A DNA stretch of 64,000 nt. It comes from Siderastrea siderea. Taxonomy: Eukaryota > Cnidaria > Anthozoa > Scleractinia > Rhizangiidae. Below the pieces are notes generated by a model that was given only the letters and a program-made list of their open reading frames with translations, had not been told where the DNA came from and ran no database searches. Shown here in pieces: positions 1 through 11,349 of the stretch (the first letter of the stretch is position 1; each line of letters starts with the position of its first letter). The stretch lies in contig OZ034979.1 of NCBI GenBank assembly GCA_964030785.1, forward strand, positions 13,500,583-13,564,582. Reading direction: 5' to 3'. A program made the position numbers and the translations under genes.

Positions 1-769
1 GGAAGCACCCAACACCATTAAAAGTTTCAACTGACACTTACTTACTAATTAGTGTATTACTGAATACGTGTGGACGAAAATTCACCACTAAACTAGTAAC
101 AAATGAACACTAAAGGTTGTCCGAGTTATTTGCAGCAAATGCATAACTTTTTGAATTTTAGCACGTACTGTGTTTCAAAACTGGCATGTGTTGAGTCCAA
201 AGGAGTCTTACAAAATCCTTTATTACTCAAGTGTTTTTTCTTTCTTCCTACTGTAGTTTCAATGGTTTAATGAAATGGTTTAACTTAATGCGAAAGGAGG
301 GTATATGACGATCTTGTCTATAAGATTAAAAACACATTAATTTAATACTTGCCCACTTTTTGCATGTACTGTGGATTTCAAGTTGTACAGAATGGCCATA
401 CTTTTTTTTTGGCAGAAGGCTACGTGTAACTTTCTCAAGATTTTGCCACTGCAAACAGCCAGTACAAAGACAATAAACAATGGCCAGTTTGCTACTGAGA
501 GATTGCTCTCAATTTTGCCTTGAGGCCAGAAATTCAACACAAAGCAAAGTTCGGACACAAGACCCTGAGTGGCATCCAATAACTGCGCGTGTTCGGAGTG
601 CTTTTTTGGCGTTAGTCTTAATATTAATCACAATACACACCCCTTTTGGCATAACGAGGCCCTGCCAGGGGATTGGGGAGACGAGGTGTTGTTTCAAATA
701 AGAGATACCTCAATCATGAAGGCGAGAAAAATAACAAATATTTCCTGACTTAGAAAATCGACAATGCAA
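1..769. other. Stretch with no recognised gene
   Basis: AT-rich sequence with no protein family, splice-bounded exon or terminal inverted repeat that I can recognise. The short open frames on both strands here show no family signature. The L1-type reverse transcriptase fragment begins at about 770. Confidence 0.5.
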
Positions 770-1792
770 AAGAAAAACGATTATGCAGATCAAGACAAAG
801 GACGGAGTAAATATTACTTATGACTGAGATATTTTGAAAGAATGCACCTCCTTTTATAGTGAACTTTACACATCCAAAAGTACAAAAAGAACAGAAAATT
901 TGGAAAAAACTTTTCTTTGACCAGGAACATCCAAAACTCAATCGAATTGATAAGGAAAATGCGAGGGTCTCTAAACTGAAAAGAATGCCTAGAAGCAGTG
1001 AAGTCGATGGAACTTGGTAAATCACCTGGTACAGAGGGTCTTCCCGTTAAAGTGTTCTGGAAGGATATATCTCCTTTTCTTATTAGTTCCCTTAATAGAA
1101 GCTATCAGAAGGGTAAGTTAGCGATAACCCAGAGGAGCGGTATCATATCATTGATCCCCAAGAAAGACAGAGCATTAAACGAATTAAAGAACTGGAGGCC
1201 TATAACCCTACTAAACTGGCACTACAAAATTGCGTCTAAGGCGATCCCTTCTCGTCTCAAGTCTGTTAGGGGGGATCAATCCGGCTTCCTGAAAGGCCGT
1301 TCTATTGCAGAAAACATTTGCTTGCTTAACAATGTTATTTTCTACACACACTCAAAAGGTATTCCTGGATTACTCCTCCTCGTCGATTTTGAAAACGCTT
1401 TCGATACTATCGAATGGTCCTTTGTTCGGAAAACCCTAGAGCATTTATATTTTGGCTTCCGTTCATCTTTTATTAAATGGATCAGTCTATTTTATACCGA
1501 TATCCAAAGCTGTCTAATAAACAATGGCTGGTCAGGGGGTTTCTTCGAGTTGGTAGGGGTGTAAGGTAGGGCTGTCCGCTCTCACCTTACATTTTCATTC
1601 TTTGTGTCGAGGTGCTCGCTACACCTATACGCAGGGATAACGAGATTAAAGGAATCTCTGTAGGAAATGTCGAATGTAAGATTGGTCAGTTTGCCGATGA
1701 CACCACAATGATTCGTGTCGAATCGACCACAAAGTGTCGCTTGAGAGGTCCTTTGCATTGCTAGAAAGCTTCGGTCAATTGACTGGCCTGTT
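770..1792 (+). pseudogene. L1-type LINE reverse transcriptase, 5' fragment (broken)
   Basis: This is the reverse transcriptase of a non-LTR retrotransposon, degenerate. Around 790-1000 the plus strand reads like the linker before the RT domain of L1 ORF2, broken by an in-frame stop. From 998 an open frame of 188 codons holds the RT fingers and palm, including LIPKKD, NWRPITLLN and motif A (LLLVDFENAFDTIEW, with the catalytic Asp). A stop at 1562 and a frame change follow. The next frame carries the GCPLSPYIF block and motif C (QFADDTTM, catalytic Asp pair) near 1690. The reading stops at 1792, where a DNA transposon is inserted, and resumes at 4041. It cannot encode an active enzyme. The RT identity is clear; the L1-like clade is my judgement from motif spacing. 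Confidence 0.85.
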
Positions 1793-2044
1793 AGGCCCTG
1801 CTAGGGTTTTAGGATTATGGATTATTAGGGTTTTTTAGGGAAGGGATACGGATTATTGGCCACCAGATTTAAAGATTACGGATTACTTGTGTTGCATTTT
1901 AAAATTACGGATTACTGTCAGTCATTATTGCATTGATTACTTTTACATAAAAGGGTATTAAAAGGTCATAGAAGTAGTAAAAGGAACGACACACATTTAT
2001 CTCCACTGAGGTCTCATGGTCAAAATTCCAAGCCAAAAACTAAA

Positions 2045-3600
2045 TAAATCTTAATCCCGCTGAACGCGATGCACTTAAAGCCCTAAAACGTGATACCAAC
2101 GTTAACCTTACAAAGGCTGACAAAAGGAACTACAACTGTAGTTCAAAACATTTAGGGTAAATTAAAGAAGGTCAAGCTCAGCTAGATAACAGAGAACACT
2201 ACAGACCTCTTGTGAATCCTATGGTAGAGGAAACAATCCAAAGTGAAAGAGTTCAACAGCTTATTAGCGTGCTATATCTGGGAAACCACATAGATGAAAT
2301 GACCAAAACATGTCTTTGTCAAACACCAGAACCGCCCCATATTCCAATACTCTACACCCTAAGAAAGATACACAAACCGACCCCAGTTGGGAGACCTACT
2401 GTATCAGGGAGTGACGGCCCAGTTGCAGCAAAGAAACTATCATCATTTGTTTATAAACTCCTTCAGCCTATAGCACAACAACAGAAGTCATATCTGAAAG
2501 ATTCAACGGACTTCATCAATTTCTTAGAAAACGAAGGTTCCAGAAAACGCAACCCTGTTTCCATGGACGTTACGAGCTTATGTACGAATATACTGCAAGA
2601 GAAGGGAATAAACATAGTGTGCAACGCATAAACACAAAATTGAACCTCCTATCCCTACTTATCGTTAGTGTTATCTCCTTCCAATACCGTTAGTGTTATC
2701 TCCTTCCAATATCTACAAATACATGGAACTGCCATGGACGCCAAACTGGCAGTTGCTATCGCTAATATTTTCATGGCTAAGGTAGAAACAGAGATCTTAA
2801 ATCAAAGCACTTTAAAACCGCTTGTCTGGAAACGATTCAATGACATCTTCTACCTCTGGGACAGAACCAGAGAAGAGATTACACAGTTCAGTTTAACAAA
2901 CACCATCAAACTATCAAGTTTACAGCTGAAGTATCCGAAACAAAAACGAACGTCTTGGACACTACTATTTACAAAGTTGAAAGATTTAAAACCGAGTCGG
3001 TGCGCACCCACTGAAACATTTCAGTACACCCATTTTTCATCCTGTCTTCCATCTGGAGTGAAAAAAAAAGGCTTTATCAGAGGAGAGGCTCTAAGACTAC
3101 TCAGAGCTAAACATTATTTGAAGAGAGCATCACAAACTTCAAAACACATCTTCTTGACAGAGGATACCCAGAGAACTTAAATCAAATTACCCTCGCCTCT
3201 CAGAAGTTACTCTTACAGACGAAAGAATCAAGCCCTCTGACAAAAACAAAAGCAAAACACGAAAATCTTCCCCTTTGTAACGCAATATCATCCAGCAGTG
3301 CCGAACGTAAAACCAATACTCATGAACAGCTGGCATTTTATAAAACAAAAAACCATTGCTCAACAACATCTTCAAGGAACAGCCACTAACATCGTACAAA
3401 AGGCGGCGTTCCCTTATACTCATGCGTCGAGAAAAACTCTACAAAGGCTAAAACATGCGCGTAGGAATCGCCCAGGCCCATAACTCTTTTAAACACTACA
3501 AAGAGGATCAAGTTTTAATGACACAAATCGCTTAAATTTTAAAGCCATTTTAAAACTAAAACATGTGCGTGGGAGTCGCCCAGGCCCGTCACTCTTTTTA
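2045..3600 (+). pseudogene. Penelope-like element reverse transcriptase (broken)
   Basis: This is a decayed Penelope-like retroelement. Blocks in order: an N-terminal part reading NPAERDALKALKRD near 2055; then, in the 139-codon frame at 2212-2631, the signature HIPILYTLRKIHKP..GRPTVSG, the QPIAQQQKSYLKD block and motif A (VSMDVTSL); then, in the 170-codon frame at 2668-3180, the block containing IHGTAMDAKLAVAIANIFMA and a damaged motif C (WKRFNDIFYLWD). The C-terminal segment continues in shifted frames to about 3480 (the MPNVKPILM block at 3298). Frame changes and stops separate the pieces. The GIY-YIG endonuclease that often follows in this family was not found. It lies entirely inside the transposon at 1793-4040. 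Confidence 0.85.
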
Positions 3601-4012
3601 ACAACACAGTCTCAGTAACCACCCCCACGTTTCATCGGGGGTATGGAAATGCAACCCTTGCCATACCTACCATACAGTACCTCAGTAATAATAATTAATA
3701 ATAATAAGAATCAATTTCTATAGCGCTAATACTATATAAATATATTCAAAAGCGCTTTACATAAGTTTTGATTATTCATAAATTAAACGCTTTCTTAAAA
3801 AGAAATGTTTTCAGTTGCTGTTTAAAAATGGCAAGGCTGCTACTTGTTTTTATCATTGATTCATTTATTTATTATTCATTTGACCCAAAATGGTAATTAG
3901 GGGGTTACTATATGTAGACTGTTTCATAATTTAATTTTAGGGATATAGTTGTTTAGAAAATTGGGATACGGATTATTTCCAAATTTTACCCAGGATTATG
4001 GATTATTCAGAC
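3601..4012. other. Noncoding interior and right end of the inserted transposon
   Basis: Contains an AAT-rich run at 3685-3712, an AT-rich stretch with 'AGCGCTTTACATAAG', which may be a SINE-like piece, and the subterminal GGATTATGGATTATT motif near the right end. No coding signal. Confidence 0.4.
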
Positions 4013-4040
4013 CCCCCCCCCCCCCCCCCCAACAGGGCCT

Positions 4041-5855
4041 CGCCTGTGAGTTAACTGCGAAAACACTGGTTAGAAGTTCTTTGGATAGGATCCAAGAAAG
4101 GTTCAAATCAAATTATGTGCCCAGAAAAAAACTTGACATGGGCAAGACTTTTAATTAGGAGTTTGGTTTTGTACGGACCACAATTTAGGAATGAAAATGA
4201 ATTACAAAGAGAAGGTCCAGAAAGTAGAGGATATCCTTAAAATTGGCAAAATAAGATCTTCACGCTTTCTGGAAAAATAACAGTTACAAACTAAGGCTCT
4301 AGCTGAATCTCGTCTTGAATACGTTATGTCGTCATTATGTACATGTGCTAAATCGTTAAGAGAAACAAATGACCCGCTTTTCAAATTCCTATGAGATGGG
4401 AAAGGCGAAAAATTAAACGGACTGATTGTTGCGATGGTGGTCAAAAAGTGTTAGGCATAATGGGATTTAATAAATCTTGAAGATTGCGTGGATGCTAAAA
4501 TATATTTCCGATGAGTGCAAATCTAAATGGGAGTGTTTTTTTTTTTTATTTCCATCTTTCTAAAATGGGAGGCAAATTAGTTTTTCTTGCGAACTTGAGT
4601 AAAAAAGATGCTACGAAACTTAACGTCAAAGATAATTTCCTCCAAGAACGTATAGAGATTTGGGCAGACTTTAACTACAGAGATTCTTTTGACTCCCAAC
4701 GTGACTTAAGTGATAGTCTGATATGGAATAACTCATTAGTAAGAATTGCTGGTAAGGCTGTCTTCTACAAGAAATGGGAAAAAGCCAGGGTAAAAAATAT
4801 CAAAGACCTCATGAATGATGACTATTAGGTGATAGTTTATAGAGACTTTAAACAGAAGCTTTGTCTTCCTGTAACTTCCTTCCTTGAATTTTATGGAGTG
4901 GCCTCGGCCATAAGGTCCGCCATGAAGGCTTTGAAACTGAAATCACACAGTGAATCGATCAAGGGATTTCAGTACAAAAACTGATTGCAGCAACTAAGCC
5001 GACGAAATTAACTTACGAGATTCTAATAAATAAAAAATCTACTCGCCCTAAGAAGAGTCAAGAAAAATGGGTAAGAGACTGTAAGCTTCAAGCTGTGGAG
5101 GATTTGAACTGGACTTTACCTATTTACTTCCAAGGATATTTCCAGTTCAAATTCCTCCACAGACGTATAGCAAAGAGTTCCTTTCTATTCAAAATTCGAA
5201 TATCGGATACAGCTCTTAATTGTTATTTGTGCAAAGCAGACGAGAAAACACTAATTCACCTTTTCTGGGAATGATCGGTAACAAAAAGCTTTTGGGAAAG
5301 TGTGAAAGATTTTTTCGTTTCAATCCATCTTATACCAGCCTCACGCGTTTTAGATATGTATGAATGTTTGGCTTTGGAGGAGGGAAAGATGATTTATTAC
5401 TAAGCCACTGTTTGCTTCTAACAAGATATTATATCTATTGTTGTAAATTTAAGAATATCTCTCCATGTATCGGAGAATACGGCAATGGCTGAAATTCAAT
5501 TTTGAAATTGAAAAACAAGTTTCTATGGTGACAGGTTCAAAGAACAAATTTCAGCAGAGATGGTACAAAATTCGCCATGCACTCTTAGTAGTGGCTTCTT
5601 ATACTAGTTTATTCTCCTCCATTCATAAATCCAAAACAAATTTTGCTTAAGTATTTTTTAGCTGGGTTCTTCTTAGCCTGTGAATGCAGGCTAGGTTCCT
5701 CTCTCTTTTTTTATCCCGCTCTCCATCTACTTCGTCTTAATTTTTCTTTCAATTATCTATTTATTTAGTTTATTTGTTTATTTATTTCTTATTCTTTGTA
5801 GTCATGTGGTGTGAACTTAATGTGAACTGTTACAATAAAGTGATTAATTAAAAAT
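4041..5855 (+). pseudogene. L1-type LINE, 3' half of ORF2 and 3' end (broken)
   Basis: This continues the L1-type element cut at 1792. From about 4170 the plus strand reads as the region C-terminal to the RT (KVQKVEDILKIG, then LFKFL, DGKGEKLNG) with several stops. A 105-codon frame at 4511-4828 follows (NFLQERIEIWADFNY, LIWNNSLVRIAGK). Near 5210-5270 is a cysteine/histidine block (CYLCKADEKTLIHLFWE) typical of the L1 ORF2 C-terminus. The final His/Cys position is lost to a stop. After 5650 the sequence is T-rich 3' UTR, ending near 5855 with AATAAAGTGATTAATTAAAAA, a plausible poly-A end. Confidence 0.8.
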
Positions 5856-6459
5856 GGGGGGATGTTGGGCGGGATTTTGCGTCACTTATCTCCATTTCAA
5901 AATACCTTCTTTTGTTGATTAAAAAGGCCTCCCTAGTCTCTTAGGTGTCACCACATACTTCATGCCACTCCCTAAAATACTGACAAGCACCAAGTGCTTT
6001 AGATGAGCAGTGCTCAAGACTGATTGTGGCTGCTTTCATGCTTCATTTCAACATCAGAAAACTCTTTTCATTTGTCCTTCAATTCTCTTTTAAGCCCAGT
6101 GGCACAAACAGTGTTTTTGATATTTTTAAAGCCACACAGTAAAATATTTTGGTATAACAGGGTATGGTTCCAAGTCATGTTTGCTCCTTCAAAATTTAAT
6201 GTGAGTGAATTGAATGAGGCACTGATTTCTAATATAAAAAGATAGCATTACCATTTCCTTATTTTTAGCCCTATTTATTTAAAGTCCATCAATCACAACA
6301 CACCATTTCTAGCTTGATCTTCACTAACAATGGTAACTATGGTTTCTTTGCACCCTTTTGCATTTCAAATAGAGGTTAAATAATAAACTAAGTGCACAAG
6401 CTCTGGATGTTTGCCATTTTCTGTGTTCTCAAACCCTAGCAGTAAATCCCTGCATGTAC
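5856..6459. other. Intergenic or intronic stretch, no gene seen
   Basis: No coding signal recognised on either strand. The next 3' exon of the FERM gene should lie in this direction, but no GT/AG-bounded segment with FERM F2/F3 character was found here, so the intron may extend beyond the window. Confidence 0.4.
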
Positions 6460-6501
6460 CTGTTGTTCCAGGACATCCTTAGAATGGTTGGCAACAACAT
6501 T
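6460..6501 (-). CDS. FERM-domain protein gene, exon 5
   Basis: A 42-base exon of 14 codons (NVVANHSKDVLEQQ). The acceptor is TTGTTGCAG-like, the donor is CAG|GTACAT, and phase is 0 at both ends, matching exon 4. It falls in the F2 lobe, at the point where MYLIP/IDOL proteins carry an 'IVAKH'-like helix; ERM proteins differ here. The continuation of F2 and all of F3 are not seen downstream. Confidence 0.75.
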
Positions 6502-6648
6502 CTGCAACATTAAAAACATAGCAATTGTGACTTTAGAAGACAATTGATAGTTACTTTTACCTGACGAAGTCAACATACGCCAGGGGAAGCTGTAACATCT
6601 GAATGTTAGAGCCACTATCATATTTACACATACTGCTAAAGCACTTAC

Positions 6649-6716
6649 AGGTAGGAAAGAATTCTGGCCTCCCAGATAGCTGGTATATCTCTCAGCATCA
6701 TAATCACCCAGCTCCG
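6649..6716 (-). CDS. FERM-domain protein gene, exon 4
   Basis: A 68-base exon. The acceptor is TTTTTAG|CGGAGC and the donor CCT|GTAAGTGC. The first two bases complete the codon left open by exon 3, giving Ala. Then follow 22 codons with the FERM central-lobe signature ELGDYD, which sits where other FERM proteins have 'YGDYD/FGDY'. It ends in phase 0. Confidence 0.88.
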
Positions 6717-6852
6717 CTAAAAATAACCAGTGTTTGTTAGTCAAGAGTTACTCTAAAATTAACAACATAATTCTCAAATTTCTGTTAAAATTGTGACATC
6801 AAAGTACATGTAATAAGTATTCAAAATTCAACAAATCAAATCTACACCATGT

Positions 6853-7254
6853 CCCCGGGGAGGGGGTACTCCCTTATATGGCCTACATATGGGGATGTGC
6901 CACTGAACAGGGTATGGTTTTTGGTCTCTCCGTCCCAAACAGGGTAAAGCTATATAATTTTTATCCAAGACTGTCCTAAACAGGGTCTGAACTTGTCCTA
7001 AACAGGGTATGGTCAGTACGATTGTCGTCGTTAAATATGGCTTACACAGTATTTAGAAATCCTAGATCGGGAACGTTTGTATAAAACAAGGGAGTGTGTA
7101 TTTTATTATTTGTCCTAAAGAGCGACCTAAAAAGGAGGGTGTTGTCCTACACAGGGTAGGTATTTTAGGGCTTTTTTTGTCCTAAACAGAGTTGGGATTG
7201 CAAACCCTCAGCAGCACCCCTATACATGGGCCAAGTACTCCCCCCCCCCCCCCA
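6853..7254. mobile_element. MITE with G/C-tract terminal inverted repeats
   Basis: The left end reads GGGGAGGGGGTACTCC, and the right end is its inverted counterpart (AGTACT followed by 14-15 C). Subterminal ATATGGCCTACATATGGGG at the left matches CCCTATACATGGGCC at the right. Inside, a degenerate motif like CCTAAACAGGGTATGG recurs at least five times. It lies in the intron between exons 3 and 4 of the FERM gene. No coding capacity. Confidence 0.6.
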
Positions 7255-7499
7255 GGGATTATGTCACCCTCAAGCAGAACAAATTTGCATTTGAAGATGT
7301 TGAGGCTTTCGGAAGGTTTAATACTCAAAGCTCATGAAGCTGAGCCTTGGGTTTCACACAGGACATTTAGTGACAGGTTCAAAGAGCTCTGGGTACTTGT
7401 TGCCAACTCTGCATCTCATCATAAAGTTTGATTATTTTTTTAAATCCAAACAACACAATCAGGCATTTCTTAAAAACTGATGGGGCGATCAGGATTCAC

Positions 7500-7597
7500 C
7501 TTGTGCTGAATACGATGCAAGTAACACAGCCATATCTTTTTCACAAGAAAGACTTCCTTCGAGAATTTGACTCTTCAGTTGCAAGTAGTAGAGATTC
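7500..7597 (-). CDS. FERM-domain protein gene, exon 3
   Basis: A 98-base exon. The acceptor is GTTTCAG|GAATC; the first base completes the Arg codon begun in exon 2. It encodes 32 residues, NLYYLQLKSQ.. to ..VLLASYSAQ, the start of the FERM F2 (acyl-CoA-binding-protein-like) lobe, with the usual aromatic-LQ-K opening and the 'A.LLASY..Q' helix. The donor is CAAG|GTGAAT, leaving phase 1, which exon 4 completes. Confidence 0.9.
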
Positions 7598-8100
7598 CTG
7601 AAACAAATACCAGCAATCTGAACAGAAAGCCAGATGTTCTGATTCTACACAAACTACAATCTAAAACAACATGAATGACTCTACAGTGTAAATGTACATT
7701 TTTAAGTGACCAATTCTATTGTTAATTTCCCTGGGTGCCAGAGGTTTTTCTTTTTCTATACAAGGAACAACAGAGTCACAAAAATGTGACTCAGTGAAGA
7801 TGCCAAAAACAGACATTAAGGTGTACACTCCATTACTTTCCCACAGTGGTTATGTATAATATAAGAGGTCCTAGATGGAGGGGGGGTCGGCATAACAGCT
7901 AACACTAGAATTTTAGGCCATTTGAAAGCTAACAGAAAAAAATTCACTGTAACTGAGTTAAAATAAATAGATGAATAAAAGTTTACACGAAGATCAAGAA
8001 AATGGCCTTTTTCGCATGTTCATGGCGATTTCATCCGTAACATCACTTCTGTAGTTTCAGTTATCTATTTTTTCTTGTTTCATTTAGTATCTAGAATGTG
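7598..8100. other. FERM gene intron 2, left portion
   Basis: Intronic sequence with no exon or terminal-repeat structure recognised. Confidence 0.4.
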
Positions 8101-8120
8101 TTGTAACACTTAACTATAAG

Positions 8121-8640
8121 TAAGTGAGTGAGTGAGTGAGTGAGTGAGTGAGTGAGAAACTTTATTTACGTGTCAAACCATGTAGCTTTAAGGATAATCC
8201 CGTACTAATTAGGGGACACAAAATAACAATATACAAAAATTAAGATACAGGTAGAAAAAAAATGTAATAGAACTATTGAAAAAACTAATATTAATCTAAT
8301 AAACTAGTAGTAGCTAATCCTAATCTGATAATTTCGGTCTATGATTTCATATGTAACAGTTAAACAGTAAAAATTCCGTGAGTGAGTGTGAGTGAGAAAC
8401 TTTATTTACGTGTCAAACCATGTAGCTTAGGATAATCCCGTACTAATTAGGGGACACAAAATAACAACATACAAAAATTAAGATACATATAGAAAAAAAA
8501 TGTAATAGAACTATTGAAAAAACTAATATTAAGCTAATAAACTAGTAGTAGCTAATCCTAATCTGATAATTTCGGTCTATGATTTCATATGTAACAGTTA
8601 ACAGTAAAAATTCCGTCTGTATAACACTTAACAGTAAAAA
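8121..8640 (-). repeat. Tandem pair of retroelement 3' ends with (GAGT)n tails
   Basis: A run of GAGT units (8121-8157) is followed by GAGAAACTTTATTTACGTGTC and about 225 bp. The same block then recurs from 8378 with its own shorter GAGTGAGTGTGAGTGAG start. The copies differ by only a few bases. Read on the minus strand, each ends ..AATAAAGTTTCTC(ACTC)n, which resembles a LINE/SINE 3' end with an AATAAA signal and microsatellite tail. Element class not determined. Confidence 0.6.
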
Positions 8641-8970
8641 TATATGGCCCATATAAACCCCATCGAGGCCCTCATATAATACTGCACATTACCTTTAGTC
8701 TTAATTGTTTGTTAAAAACTCAGAACACAAAAGAATCTAATAGAAATGCATAGTAATTAACCATTTTTCTAAGGTGAATTAATTTACTTAAAATAACACT
8801 GTTAACTAATTTTCAGGAAATTTAGCCATTCATGTAGTTAATCAAATTATTCTCTAGCAGGGGGAATTTGAAGGTCAAGATATGCAAGGCAAATAAACTT
8901 ATTGTTTGGTTAGTATAATCTGGGAATGATATCCAAAATGATTACTCAGGACTGAAAAATAACTAACAAA
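8641..8970. other. Intronic stretch, nothing recognised
   Basis: AT-rich, no coding signal or clear repeat structure. Confidence 0.35.
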
Positions 8971-9165
8971 TTTTTGGTTGTTTAGTTGTTGAAAGATCAT
9001 GGAACAACAGGAACAACCAAAATTTAAGCTTCAATATGTTATAAAGACATATTGAAGCTCCTTTCTAATCTCATAACTTTCTATTTTTGTAGGGTAAAAA
9101 TAAAGACTTTGGTTGTTCTTGTCTTTCTTTTTTTTATGGTCTTACAATAACTAAACAACCAAAAA
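8971..9165. mobile_element. Small palindromic MITE (195 bp)
   Basis: The outer arms are TTTTTGGTTGTTTAGTTGTT at 8971 and the inverse, ending CTAAACAACCAAAAA, at 9165. A second inner inverted pair is GGAACAACCAAA against TTTGGTTGTTC. The core is a perfect 13-bp stem at 9027-9039/9047-9059 with a 7-base loop. The whole segment can fold on itself. Confidence 0.65.
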
Positions 9166-9999
9166 CTGGATAGAAATTTTCTTGAGACTATTTAAAAAAT
9201 AAAGACTAAATAAACTTAAACATCATGAAGACTTACGGGACCTCTGGGATTCCCGTAACTTTACAGGAATAATGATTGAGAAAGCTTTCCTATATGCAGC
9301 GACCATACATTTTGTTGTATAAATTGCAGAATTGAGTGGACACTTAACAGCTCTATTAAGATCCAGTAACGTGTGTTTATGCAACACCCCAAATTTAAGG
9401 ATACACGTAAGGGTGCTGATATCAAGGTGCAGGTAGTTGTTGGCAATGGTTCAGTGGTGTTTGTTCTTAATTACTAGACCAACTTTGCAGAGTGATTCAT
9501 TGATAGCAGTCTGCACTGTAGGTAATGCATTTTAAGCAGAGCCCCAGTCCATTCTGTGGTTTGTTTGTAAATGGTGTTCAGCAATGTAATTGTTGATCAT
9601 TTCTATAGCCATTCGTTTGTGTTCAGTCAGTCACATGTTCAAATAATTTGTTTAGTAATTATTACTACCAGTCTCACCAAGTGGCCTGGCAGACTCAACT
9701 TGATTACCATAGACTACCATAATCTGGAACATTTCAGGAAGTAAAAATCAAACTGCTTTAAAATTTTTCAGATGTAATAAACAAAATATTTACACAACAT
9801 ACATACACAGACAAGAAAATACATTTCAACGAGGTGCCTTGAAGCAGTTAAAGTGCAAACTTCTTTTGCACCTGTTCCCAGTCATACACATTTTGAATTC
9901 AAATTTATGAGCCTTATATAGAGTGTATATTATTGGCAAAACAAAGGCAGCTGTCAGGCCATCCTACAGTACAGCTCCATAATTAATTATTATATTTTA
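9166..9999. other. Intronic stretch, nothing recognised
   Basis: FERM gene intron 2 continues. No exon with splice sites in phase and no family signature was found on either strand. Confidence 0.35.
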
Positions 10000-11095
10000 T
10001 TAAAGAGCCAGTGTCACCCAAAGTGCTTTGCGCGCAGAGGTACATTTTTCATATAAGAAAAATCCGCCATTTACTTGATTGTTGTGAAGTCTGATTTGTA
10101 TCTTCTTCCATTGCTGCCGCTAGCGATCCGAAAGTACTGGTGTGAATTTTGAGTTGACATTTAAGTGTTGTCGTATCGATTTCGTTTTATATTTTCGAAT
10201 TCTGTGGTGTTTGCGCGGTGGAGAAGGAGATCTTAAAAGTGGATACTTCGTAGTCAGATTCGTAGGATTCGGGAAAGCTGAGGCGAAGGCCGAGTCTTCC
10301 GAGCTCTGCCAAAGTTGTACGGCTGAAGGAGTCCGTGTATCAATAGCGGAGGAAAAGAAAAACATCTACGGGTTTCAGCAATAGTACTGACACTGTGTTT
10401 GCCGAAATAGCGCTACATTACATTCGTTGCCAGATGAAAACAGAAGGAAAATTAATTTACTACAAATTGAAATAACAGCTGTAGCTACGGGCCTGCTCCA
10501 AAACAATGCTCATGGTCATTAGCTTGTGCTGTTTTGTTAATAATTATTATTATTCCTTGTGTTCACAGCTGTCTGCTTATCTTTTATTTTTACAAAAAGT
10601 GTAAGTGGCTTTTGCGTCCACCGACATCTCTCGATACGATCGATCACGCAATCCATCGATCGGAGTGTAATAGATCATTGTAAACGCATTCCATGCAAAA
10701 TCAGATCTTGATTACTTTTCTCCAGTGACATCTAGCGATGAAGACGTCAATATTCTTACTATTTCTTTTTGTCTTATTTTTATACCGAGTGGAAGAGGCT
10801 TCTCTGGTTTTACATACATCGAGATCGATCAATCAATCAATCGATTTGGTGCTATGATAGCTCCATACGCATTGACTACAAAGTCAGTTCTAGAGTTGTT
10901 TTCTCCAGTAACATCTAGCGATGAAGTTATTTCTATTTTCAGAGTCTACTACTGTACATATCAGCTCGCTAGAAGGCCATTACAGCATGGTATAATTTGC
11001 GAAAAGTCCAGCAAACGCGCCAGCCAAACGCAAAATGCTGTTTCAAAACAAAAACACAAGTGCGCAAAGCACTTTGGGCGACACTGGCTCTTTAA
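10000..11095. mobile_element. TTAA-flanked nonautonomous DNA transposon (about 1.09 kb)
   Basis: TTAA at 10000-10003 is followed by AGAGCCAGTGTCACCCAAAG. The right end reads CTTTGGGCGACACTGGCTCT followed by TTAA at 11092-11095. The inverted repeats run about 33 bp with one mismatch. Perfect TTAA flanks are the target duplication of piggyBac-type elements. Inside, a segment is duplicated: CCAGTGACATCTAGCGATGAAG near 10724 recurs with one change near 10903, each preceded by GATCGATC-rich DNA. No transposase frame. Confidence 0.75.
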
Positions 11096-11161
11096 GACAC
11101 TGGGCAACACGACCAGTCTTTGATGAGAATGCCTTGATTGACTGTACATAATTATAGTCAC

Positions 11162-11349
11162 CTTGTTGGTTTCTCTTGAAGTCTTATCCAGCAGGAATCT
11201 GCCATAAAAAAGTGGATCCTGAACTTAAGTTCGATGTTGCACAGACCACTTGCAGCATGCTTTTCCAGTTGTTTCCTGATAGGCTTTTCAAGAATCAACC
11301 ACCATTCATGGCCTGTCTTGGTTTTGTAACACAAGCCAAAGCATCCAAC
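11162..11349 (-). CDS. FERM-domain protein gene, exon 2
   Basis: A 188-base exon. The acceptor is CTTTGTTGCAG|GTTGG and the donor AACAAG|GTGACT. It encodes 62 residues plus two bases of an Arg codon, continuing the FERM F1 (ubiquitin-like) lobe: VGCFGLCYKTKTGHEWWLIL, then KPIRKQLEKH, then the F1 beta strand IELKFRIHFF and the linker ending EKPTR. It corresponds to the 'YFGL.Y....G...WL.L.KP' signature of FERM proteins. Phase matches exon 1 (0) and exon 3 (2). Confidence 0.92.

Larger units (their letters stand above)
1793..4040. mobile_element. DNA transposon inserted in the L1 fragment and carrying a Penelope fragment
   Basis: The ends are inverted: AGGCCCTG at 1793-1800 and CAGGGCCT at 4033-4040. 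Next to each end lies the same subterminal motif, GGATTATGGATTATT, near 1813 and near 3995. The flanks 1785-1792 (GGCCTGTT) and 4041-4048 (CGCCTGTG) match at 6 of 8 bases, which suggests an aged 8-bp target duplication as made by hAT-type elements. The L1 reading is interrupted exactly between these points. No transposase is visible. A C tract of about 19 bases lies just inside the right end. Class is inferred from the end structure only. Confidence 0.6.

Noticed and set aside
7192..7431. 79-codon frame next to the G/C-tract MITE considered as another FERM exon
   Set aside because: It starts inside the MITE, has no matching splice sites, and FERM exons 3 and 4 already join in phase across it.
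10142..10384. 80-codon plus-strand frame inside the 1.09-kb TTAA element
   Set aside because: It lies within a nonautonomous transposon, is opposed by an equally long frame on the other strand and has no recognisable domain.
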